Shown here in pieces: positions 43,000 to 48,350 of a stretch of 48,350 nt of DNA (its first letter is position 1; the number at the start of each line of letters is the position of its first letter). The position numbers and the translations under genes were made by a program. Below the pieces are notes generated by a model. The model made no database searches. It was given only the letters and a program-made list of their open reading frames with translations, and was not told where the DNA came from. Source of the DNA: Comamonadaceae bacterium ALPHA2B (lineage in GTDB: Bacteria > Pseudomonadota > Gammaproteobacteria > Burkholderiales > Burkholderiaceae_C); contig SCOE01000040.1 of assembly GCA_005503065.1 (NCBI GenBank), positions 1-48,350 of the forward strand, given 5' to 3'.

Positions 43000-43773
43000 C
43001 TACTGGAACAGCGCCACGGCGCGCGTCCAGCCGGCCGAGCCGCCGCGGATCTTGGCCGGAAAGCACGACAGGAAGAAGCCGTCGGGCGGCAGCACTTCCA
43101 GGTTGTGCAGCTTCTCGAGGTGGCAGTAGCCGATGTCGCGGCCTGCCTTGTGGCCCTCCCAGATCACGGACGGGTCCTTGTCCTGCCGGTAGCGCTCGGC
43201 GGTGTACTGGAACGGCGCGTCCCAGCTCCACGCATCCGTGCCCGTCACGCGCACGCCGCGCTCGAGCAGGTACATCGTCGCGCCGTAACCCATGCCGCAC
43301 CCTGCCTGGACGAAATCCGGCTTGCCGTAGCGGCTGCCCGCGCGCGTGTTGATGACCACGATCTCCAGTGGCTGGAGCGTGTGGCCGATGCGGTCCAGCT
43401 CCGCCTCCACATCCGACGCCTGCACCACGTACCCGTCGTCGAAATGGCGGAAGTCGAGCTTGACCCCCGGCTGCAGGCACCACTCCAAGGGCACTTCGTC
43501 GATGGTGATCGCCGGCTCACCGCGATTCATGGTCGACGCGAAGTGCCAGGGCGCGTCGAGGTGCGTGCCGTTGTGCGTGCTGAGCTCCACCTTCTCCACC
43601 GCCCATGCTTCGCCATCGGGCAGGTCCTGGGCCTGCAGGCCAGGAAAGAATTGGGCCAGGCGGCTGAAGCTCTCCGAATGGTTCATGTAGTGGATCCTGG
43701 GCGCGAACGCCGGCGGATCCGAGATGACATCGTTCTCGAGGAAGATGGAAAGGTCGACGATTCTCTTGAACAT
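43000..43773 (-). CDS. Cyclase family protein (kynurenine formamidase-like amidohydrolase)
   Basis: A 257-residue metal-dependent hydrolase of the cyclase/KynB superfamily. The signature HNGTHLDAPWHF gives metal ligands His67, His71 and Asp73 plus His77, and a later Glu/His region (CHLEKLHNLEVLPPDG) completes the site. Members hydrolyse N-formylkynurenine, isatin or cyclic amides/lactones. It is longer than KynB (about 210), closer to isatin-hydrolase-like proteins. It overlaps the upstream Bug gene by 1 nt (TGATG), showing translational coupling. Confidence 0.85.
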   Translation of the reverse strand: MFKRIVDLSIFLENDVISDPPAFAPRIHYMNHSESFSRLAQFFPGLQAQDLPDGEAWAVEKVELSTHNGTHLDAPWHFASTMNRGEPAITIDEVPLEWCLQPGVKLDFRHFDDGYVVQASDVEAELDRIGHTLQPLEIVVINTRAGSRYGKPDFVQAGCGMGYGATMYLLERGVRVTGTDAWSWDAPFQYTAERYRQDKDPSVIWEGHKAGRDIGYCHLEKLHNLEVLPPDGFFLSCFPAKIRGGSAGWTRAVALFQ

Positions 43774-44738
43774 CACGCGTCCATTTCGATGCCGAGGGGA
43801 GGGAGGATCCGCTGGTAGCGAGCCAGCTCTCTTTCGAGGTAGGCCTTGAACCGGTCCGGCGGCATTCCCGAGACCTGGTTGCCGAATGCGACCATCTTGT
43901 CCTTGAAGCCCGGGTCGGCCAGCGTCTTCGCGACGCCGTCGTAGAGCGCCGCCAGCACCTGTGGCGGCATCTTCGGTGGGGCGAGCATGCCGATCCATGC
44001 CGGAATGTCGATATCGGGCATGCCCAGTTCCGAGAAGGTGGGCACGGTGGGCAATGTCTCCGCACGCTGCCTCCCCGTGATCGCGAGGGCCTTGATCTTC
44101 CCGGCCTCGATGTACTGCATGACCGACGACGGGGCGATGAACGACACATCCACCACGCCACTGATCAGGTCCGTGAGCGGCGTGCCCTTGTAGGGCACAT
44201 GGATCAGTTCGATCCCGGCCTCCTTGGCGAACAGGGCGCCGACCACGTGCGTGGTGTTCCCGTTGCCCGCCGAGGCATAGCTGAACTTGCCCGGTTGCTT
44301 CTTCGCCGCAGCGACGAACTCGGCCACGCTGCTGAACGGCCCGTTGGCCCTGTGCAGGAGCGCGAATCCGTAGGTCGTGTACACCATCGTCAGCGGGGTG
44401 AAGCCGTCGATCGGGTGATACGGCAGCTTCTTCATCAGCACGCCGTTCGTCAGGTGTCCGCCGGTGGTCCACAGCACCACGGAACCGTCGGGCTTCGCTC
44501 GCGACACCTCCGACGCGCCGATCGTGGTGGCTGCGCCGGGCTTGTTGTCGACGATGCACTGCCTGCCCGTGACCTTCTGGTAGGTGTCGGCAAAGATGCG
44601 CGTCATGCCGTCGAGGGCGCCCCCCGCCGGGAAGGGCATCACGATCCTGAGCATCTCGGGCAGGTCCGTGGCGGCGTGGGCCATCGGGCCGGCAAGCGCG
44701 GCTGCGACACCGGCGAGCGCCTCTCTTCGATTCAGCAT
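43773..44738 (-). CDS. Bug-family tripartite tricarboxylate transporter receptor
   Basis: A 321-residue periplasmic receptor with a signal peptide (MLNRREALAGVAAALAGPMA, cleaved after HAA). LRIVMPFPAGGALDGMTRIF, VDNKPGAATTIGASEVSRAK and ELIHVPYKGTPLTDLISGVV are the Bug signature blocks. It is the first gene of the operon, suggesting that its ligand is the substrate of the downstream hydrolases. No TctA/TctB partner is present. It is preceded by a good sigma-70 promoter that overlaps a palindrome and by a divergent TetR gene. Confidence 0.9.
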   Translation of the reverse strand: MLNRREALAGVAAALAGPMAHAATDLPEMLRIVMPFPAGGALDGMTRIFADTYQKVTGRQCIVDNKPGAATTIGASEVSRAKPDGSVVLWTTGGHLTNGVLMKKLPYHPIDGFTPLTMVYTTYGFALLHRANGPFSSVAEFVAAAKKQPGKFSYASAGNGNTTHVVGALFAKEAGIELIHVPYKGTPLTDLISGVVDVSFIAPSSVMQYIEAGKIKALAITGRQRAETLPTVPTFSELGMPDIDIPAWIGMLAPPKMPPQVLAALYDGVAKTLADPGFKDKMVAFGNQVSGMPPDRFKAYLERELARYQRILPPLGIEMDA

Positions 44739-44797
44739 GGACTTGTCTCCTCTTGGTGCCGGACGACGCCCATTGCGCCGAAAGCCGGAATGGCCGC

Positions 44798-44826
44798 ATT
44801 CTAGGCAATTAAAACAAGCGTTTCAA
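44798..44826 (-). promoter_or_regulatory. Sigma-70 promoter of the Bug-cyclase-CocE-FAH operon, with TetR operator
   Basis: On the minus strand, TTGAAA (44826-44821) and TAGAAT (44803-44798) are separated by exactly 17 bp. The -35 box overlaps the 18-bp imperfect palindrome TTGAAAC-GCTT-GTTTTAA (44809-44826, one mismatch in 7+7), a plausible site for the divergent TetR protein. Binding there would block RNA polymerase. Confidence 0.7.
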
Positions 44827-44961
44827 TCTAGTGTTTTCCTTGCGCCTCGCGAGCAGCCATCGGATTCAAACAGGCGATTGACACGCTGGTGCAGAATGCA
44901 CGCCTCGATGCCGGGCGGCTTCGGCCACGACTTGCATCCAGCCCATCCCCCATGCCCTCGT

Positions 44962-45630
44962 ATGCCAGGTCGACCTTCTCGTTCATCTGACCGCCTGACC
45001 CGGGACAAGATCATCGGATCCGCACTCGCCCTGTATGCCGAGAAGGGCATCGACGGAGTGCCCGTGCGCACGCTGACCGGCCACGCCGGGGTCAATGTCG
45101 CGGCGATCCACTACCATTTCGGCGGCGTCGAGGCGCTGGCCGAAGCGGTCTTCGATGAACTTTCAGCGCGCGTCAACAAGCGCCGCACGCTGGCGCTGAA
45201 GGAGATCACTTCGGCCGCCCAGGCCGCTGGCAGGCCCCCCGAGGCCGAGGAGATCGTCAAGGCCTTCGTGGCTCCCTACGTCGGAGACGGCGCGGAAACG
45301 GAAGGGCAATTGCTGGCCCAGTTGATCCTGAAGCACCGGCTATCTCCTTCGCCGATGACGGAGCGCGTGATCAAGAAGCACTTCGATCCCATGGCGAAGC
45401 AGTTCGTCGCCGCGCTGCACAGTGCGGTGCCGGAAGTTCCGCTGAATCTGATGTACCTGCGTTACATGCTGATGGTCAGCACCGTGGTGCTTTTCCTGAC
45501 GGACAGGGGGCGGCCGAATCGCCTGCAGCGCCTGTCGGGCGCCAAGGCGGGGGCCGCGGACATGCGGGCCGTGGCGAGTGCGCTCGTGGATTTTGTCGTG
45601 GGCGGAATTCGCTCACCCGTTTCGCCGTAG
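44962..45630 (+). CDS. TetR-family transcriptional regulator
   Basis: A 222-residue regulator with an N-terminal TetR HTH (LTRDKIIGSALALYAEKGID, VRTLTGHAGVNVAAIHYHFG, about residues 11-60; the YHF motif is typical) and a larger helical C-terminal domain. It is divergent from the four-gene catabolic operon, whose promoter holds a palindromic site, so it is the likely repressor. The ATG at 44962 gives MPGRPSRSSDRLTRDK, a normal basic lead-in; an ATG at 44952 is out of frame. It ends 6 bp before the PIN gene. Confidence 0.87.
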   Translation: MPGRPSRSSDRLTRDKIIGSALALYAEKGIDGVPVRTLTGHAGVNVAAIHYHFGGVEALAEAVFDELSARVNKRRTLALKEITSAAQAAGRPPEAEEIVKAFVAPYVGDGAETEGQLLAQLILKHRLSPSPMTERVIKKHFDPMAKQFVAALHSAVPEVPLNLMYLRYMLMVSTVVLFLTDRGRPNRLQRLSGAKAGAADMRAVASALVDFVVGGIRSPVSP

Positions 45631-45636
45631 CCCCAC

Positions 45637-46074
45637 ATGCCCATGAGCCCTCGCATCGTCATCGACACCAACATCGTCCTCGACCTCTTCGTTTTCGACG
45701 ATGCCGCCGCCAAGCCGCTGCGCGCCGCGCTGGGCGCTGGCGAGGTGGAGTGGCTCGCCACCGCCGCCATGCGCGTCGAACTGGCGCGTGTGCTGACCTA
45801 TCCGCAGATTGCGCCGCGCCTGGCCTTCTACGGCCTGACGGGCGCCGACGTGCTGGCGGACTTCGACCGCCATGCCCGGCTCGTCGACGCCGCGCCCAAG
45901 GCGGCCGTGACCTGCGCAGACCCCGACGACCAGGGCTTCATCGATCTGGCCGTGGCGCACCGCGCGCCGCTGCTCAGCAAGGATCGCGCGGTGCTGGCCA
46001 TGAGGCGGCGGCTGGAGCGGCTCGGCGTGCGGGCCGGCCCGCGTTTCGAGCCCGCTGCGGCCGCCGCGGCCTGA
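45637..46074 (+). CDS. PIN-domain protein, putative toxin of a toxin-antitoxin pair
   Basis: A 145-residue PIN nuclease of the COG1569 type. Acidic Mg-binding residues are seen in VIDTNIVLD (Asp10), CADPDDQGFIDLA and LLSKDRAVL. Such proteins are Mg-dependent RNases, often VapC-like toxins. However, no small antitoxin gene lies before or after it (TetR ends 6 bp upstream; a GNAT gene starts 12 bp downstream), so it is an orphan. Start may be 45637 or the next ATG at 45643. Confidence 0.8.
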   Translation: MPMSPRIVIDTNIVLDLFVFDDAAAKPLRAALGAGEVEWLATAAMRVELARVLTYPQIAPRLAFYGLTGADVLADFDRHARLVDAAPKAAVTCADPDDQGFIDLAVAHRAPLLSKDRAVLAMRRRLERLGVRAGPRFEPAAAAAA

Positions 46075-46085
46075 GGAAGGACACC

Positions 46086-46571
46086 ATGCGACGCCTTGCC
46101 GCCGCCGAAGACATCCATGCCGTCTTCGCGATCTACAGCCACCCCGAGGTCACGCCCTTCCTCACCTACGAGCCGATGTCCTTCGAGGCCTTCGGCCCGG
46201 TTTACGAGGAGTTGCTGGCCAGCGGAAATTTCCATGTGTGGACCGTCGACCGCGAGGTGGCTGGCTTCTACCGCGCCACGCGCTACCCGGGCCGCGTGAA
46301 CCACGTCGTGCTGCTCGGCACGCTGGCCGTCGATCCGCGCCGCCACGGCCAGGGCATCGCGGGGGCCATGCTGGACGACGCCATCTCCCGCCTGCGTGCC
46401 CAGGGCGTGCGCCGCGTCGAGCTCTACGCCGAAGCCGACAACCCGCGGGCACTGCGCTTCTACGGCAAGCTGGGCTTCGTGCACGAGGGCACGCTGCGGC
46501 AGTTCTACAAGCGGGCCGACCAGCCGCACTATGTGGACGAGTGGGTGATGGGCCTGCTGCTGGCCGATTGA
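46086..46571 (+). CDS. GNAT family N-acetyltransferase
   Basis: A 161-residue acetyltransferase. The acetyl-CoA loop is LAVDPRRHGQGIAGAMLDDA (motif A) and motif B is RRVELYAEADNPRALRFYGK with LGFVHEGTLRQFYKR, typical of GNATs acting on amino or amine groups of small molecules or N-termini. Substrate not readable. GAGGAAGGACACC precedes the ATG. It may be co-transcribed with the PIN gene 12 bp upstream. Confidence 0.87.
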   Translation: MRRLAAAEDIHAVFAIYSHPEVTPFLTYEPMSFEAFGPVYEELLASGNFHVWTVDREVAGFYRATRYPGRVNHVVLLGTLAVDPRRHGQGIAGAMLDDAISRLRAQGVRRVELYAEADNPRALRFYGKLGFVHEGTLRQFYKRADQPHYVDEWVMGLLLAD

Positions 46572-46638
46572 CCTACGCCAGGCGAGGCGCCGCACGCTGC
46601 ACAATGGGTGCCTCGCCGCCTCCTTCGCTCGCACCGCC

Positions 46639-47019
46639 ATGAAGAAGATTGCCGTTCTCGCCCTGCTGGGGCTTGTGCACGCCGCACCGGCGTTCGCGCA
46701 ACGCGACATGTACGAAGCCGATCGGCGCTACTGTGCGAGCGGTCGTTCGGGCTACGACTTCAACACCTGCATGTACCGGCTGCAGAACGATCGGCGTCGC
46801 TACGAGCCGCCCCCGCCGCGCTACGAGCGCGATCCATATGCCGAAGGCTGGCGACGCGAGCCGCCGCCGCCTCCTCCTCCGGCCTACGGCTGGCAGCCCG
46901 AACCCGCGCAGCGGCCGCGCCTGTCGGACATGCAGGAGCGCGCCCTGGCCAACTGCGCCATGCTCGCGCCGCGAGACCAGCCGCGCTGCCGTGCGACGGT
47001 GATGTCGACGGTGCGCTGA
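46639..47019 (+). CDS. Small exported Pro-rich protein, unknown
   Basis: A 126-residue protein with a signal peptide (MKKIAVLALLGLVHAAPAFA, cleaved before QRDMY). The mature part has two Cys-containing helical ends (RRYCASGRSGYDFNTCMYRL and ALANCAMLAPRDQPRCRATV) joined by a Pro/Tyr/Arg-rich linker with a run of seven Pro. I recognise no family. Four Cys suggest disulfides, perhaps made by DsbA. CACAAT lies about 35 bases upstream. Confidence 0.65.
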   Translation: MKKIAVLALLGLVHAAPAFAQRDMYEADRRYCASGRSGYDFNTCMYRLQNDRRRYEPPPPRYERDPYAEGWRREPPPPPPPAYGWQPEPAQRPRLSDMQERALANCAMLAPRDQPRCRATVMSTVR

Positions 47020-47297
47020 TCGCGCCTGAGGCAGGCGCTCAGCCCTGGTCGCCCGCATCGCGGGACGCCGACCCGTCCCGCGTCTCCTGGTTCAGCCAGG
47101 CGGCCCTGTCCATCGGGCAAGTGTGAGTGACGGCGCTGCTGCGGGCCTCGGGTTTTCGTCGCCCGCCGAGCGGCCGCATGCACATGCCGCCGACACTCGC
47201 CCCCCCCCCCGGGCACCCGTCGGGCCGCGGCCGTGGTCCTGGAAAAGAGCATGTCTGAAACGGATATCCGGTGTAGTTGATTGCGCTGGCGAGCGTG
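47020..47297. other. Non-coding gap with a C11 homopolymer
   Basis: Nothing gene-like is convincing here. A run of 11 C at 47200-47210 is the longest homopolymer in the window. Minus-strand frames across it give only low-complexity peptide. Confidence 0.5.
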
Positions 47298-48218
47298 CTA
47301 TGGGCCGTAGTCGACCACGTCGCGGTATGCCGCTTCGTCCCGCATCGCCCAGTACGCGGCATGCAGGCGCTCGGTGACAGGCCCGGGAAACTGCGGCAGC
47401 GGCACGCCGTCGAGCTTGGCGATCGGCAGGATGCCGCCGCCGGTGGAGGTGAGGAAGACCTCGTCGGCCGCGCGCACGTCCGCCACGGGCAGCGGCGCAA
47501 CGCGGACCGGGATGCCCAGCCGTTCGCACAGTTCCAGCGCGGTGCGGCGCGAGACACCTTCCAGCACGCCGCGATCGGCCGTGCGCACCTCGCCGTCCTT
47601 GACGATGAAGACGTTGAAGCCCGGCCCTTCCGCGAGGTTGCCTAGTGCATCGACCACGCAGCTGGTGTCGCGGCCGCGGTCGTAGGCATCGAAGAGCGAC
47701 TGCACCAGGTCCATCCAGTGGTAGTTCTTCACCGTCGGGTCCACCGACTCGGGCGCGATGCGCACCCGCTCGCTGATGTGCAGGTCGATGCCCTCGCGCT
47801 GCTTCTCGGGCGGGGCAATCCACACGTAGGGCAGGGCGTAGGCGTAGAAGCGGTTGGTTGCCAGGCGCGGGTCGCGCGCACCCCTGGGGGGCACGCCGCG
47901 GGTGCACACCATTGCCACGTAGGCGTCCTGCAGGCCCGCGCCGCGCACGCAGCCGTGCAGGATGGCGCGCAGTTCCTCGCGGCCGTAGGGGATCGACATG
48001 CGCATCTTCTCCAGGCTGGAAAAGAAGCGGTCCATGTGCGTGTCGAGCCGGAAGAACGCGCCCTGCCAGGTGCTGGCCACATCGTAGGTGGCGTCGGAGC
48101 GGGTGAAGCCCCAGTCGAAGAGCGAGATCTTCGCTTCGGAAAGGGGCACGAAAGCACCCTCTGCGAAGGCGCAGCCGCCTTCGAACTGGCCGGCGGCGGG
48201 AATGGGAGGCAGGGCCAT
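47298..48218 (-). CDS. Fold-IV aminotransferase, (R)-amine-transaminase-like
   Basis: A 306-residue PLP enzyme of class IV (BCAT/D-amino acid aminotransferase superfamily). The PLP lysine is Lys164 in DPTVKNYHWMDL; the Glu that contacts the PLP nitrogen is in LAEGPGFNVF, and phosphate-binding STGGGI follows. From memory, the strings RSDATYDVASTWQGAFFRLD, DAYVAMVCTRG, DPTVKNYHW, DRGVLEGVSR and GGILPI resemble fungal (R)-selective amine transaminases more than BCAT or DAAT. The ATG at 48218 has GGAG at 9-nt spacing; an ATG at 48227 has its GGAG too close. Branched-chain or D-amino acid activity remains possible. Confidence 0.82.
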   Translation of the reverse strand: MALPPIPAAGQFEGGCAFAEGAFVPLSEAKISLFDWGFTRSDATYDVASTWQGAFFRLDTHMDRFFSSLEKMRMSIPYGREELRAILHGCVRGAGLQDAYVAMVCTRGVPPRGARDPRLATNRFYAYALPYVWIAPPEKQREGIDLHISERVRIAPESVDPTVKNYHWMDLVQSLFDAYDRGRDTSCVVDALGNLAEGPGFNVFIVKDGEVRTADRGVLEGVSRRTALELCERLGIPVRVAPLPVADVRAADEVFLTSTGGGILPIAKLDGVPLPQFPGPVTERLHAAYWAMRDEAAYRDVVDYGP

Positions 48219-48265
48219 GACGATCATCTCCAGACAAAACGATGGGCGTGATGATGCCTGTTAAT

Positions 48266-48299
48266 TGATCGACGTTCAATATATATTGAACGTCGATCA
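48266..48299. promoter_or_regulatory. 34-bp perfect palindrome in divergent promoter region
   Basis: TGATCGACGTTCAAT (48266-48280), centre ATAT, ATTGAACGTCGATCA (48285-48299): all 34 bases pair. It contains a TTGAAC on each strand usable as -35 boxes. Its size and symmetry fit a TetR-type operator serving both the aminotransferase and the rightward gene. Confidence 0.75.
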
Positions 48300-48313
48300 G
48301 CAATGCCTAGAAT
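48286..48313 (+). promoter_or_regulatory. Sigma-70 promoter for the rightward gene at the window end
   Basis: TTGAAC (48286-48291), 16-bp spacer, TAGAAT (48308-48313). The expected transcription start about 7 nt later falls at the ATG at 48319, implying a leaderless message. Confidence 0.6.
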
Positions 48314-48318
48314 CGTGC

Positions 48319-48350
48319 ATGGCTTCCTCGCGCCCCGCTGCCCGCCGCTC
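48319..48350 (+). CDS. 5' fragment of a gene, probably a TetR-type regulator (truncated by window end)
   Basis: Only MASSRPAARR is visible before the window ends. The basic Ala/Arg/Ser start, the divergent position and the palindrome upstream are what a TetR-family regulator would show, but 10 residues cannot prove it. Confidence 0.4.
   Translation, partial: MASSRPAARR

Noticed and set aside
24445-44738. The Bug receptors as parts of complete TTT transporters
   Set aside because: No TctA or TctB membrane protein is encoded within the window; both Bug genes and the LivK-like gene are orphans here.
45637-46571. PIN-GNAT pair as a two-gene toxin-antitoxin system
   Set aside because: The GNAT has an intact acetyl-CoA site and looks like a small-molecule enzyme; GNAT toxins pair with DUF1778-type antitoxins, which are absent.
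47039-47200. Small minus-strand gene with a Cys (…VTHTCPMDRAAW…)
   Set aside because: It has no convincing start, its upstream frame crosses the C11 tract, and I recognise no family.
1-48350. CRISPR arrays, prophage, transposases, rRNA and tRNA genes
   Set aside because: I looked for regular direct repeats with spacers, integrase/transposase motifs and cloverleaf patterns and saw none.

Overview
This is high-GC DNA (roughly 70% by eye) from a betaproteobacterium, most likely of the family Comamonadaceae (Variovorax/Hydrogenophaga/Ramlibacter-like; I cannot fix the genus). The grounds are three orphan Bug-type tricarboxylate receptors each next to its own regulator, typical housekeeping genes (argS, dsbA, lptA-lptB, rpoN, glcB, gshB), and seven copies of a short dispersed repeat (a 'GCTATyra...GATAGC' end plus a 'GGCGGGCGCTGCAGCC'-like arm) that I associate with this family. 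I see no phage, IS element, CRISPR array, rRNA or tRNA. No gap between called genes exceeds 300 bases.

Layout. 0.1-2.3 kb: a benzoate-type membrane transporter and glutathione synthase, overlapping by 4 nt. 2.4-8.3 kb (minus strand): a TonB-dependent siderophore receptor under a Fur-like box, a class II glutamine amidotransferase, a branched-chain-amino-acid-type periplasmic receptor and a 14-TM drug exporter. 8.5-16.2 kb: a zinc-ribbon metallopeptidase, PPi-dependent phosphofructokinase coupled to a tiny Cys-rich CWC protein, an enoyl-CoA hydratase, a LysR/DUF2917 divergent pair and small envelope proteins (fasciclin lipoprotein, L,D-transpeptidase, two secreted small proteins). 16.3-21.3 kb: malate synthase G, an Asp/Glu racemase homologue, and a TetR/MFS divergent pair with two copies of a palindromic operator. 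21.4-27.9 kb: an IclR-controlled HMG-CoA-lyase/CoA-transferase pair facing a cupin/hydrolase/Bug operon with a divergent LysR gene. 28.0-39.9 kb: a LysR regulator, small membrane and PsiF proteins, argS-SPOR-dsbA, lptA-lptB-rpoN, a hybrid histidine kinase and the 23S rRNA methyltransferase rlmL. 39.9-45.6 kb: a four-gene catabolic operon (Bug receptor, cyclase-family hydrolase, CocE/NonD hydrolase, fumarylacetoacetase) under a divergent TetR gene whose likely operator overlaps a good sigma-70 promoter. 45.6-48.35 kb: an orphan PIN nuclease, a GNAT acetyltransferase, a secreted small protein, and a fold-IV aminotransferase that closely resembles (R)-selective amine transaminases, sharing a perfect 34-bp palindrome with the start of another gene running off the window.

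The accessory content is catabolic: three independent modules each pair a periplasmic Bug receptor, CoA/hydrolase enzymes and a local regulator, with candidate operators visible for most of them. The most unusual DNA-level feature is the dispersed repeat, because two of its seven copies lie in frame inside conserved genes (rpoN and rlmL) and are translated. Function assignments come from reading the translated sequences and recalling family motifs; no database search was run.
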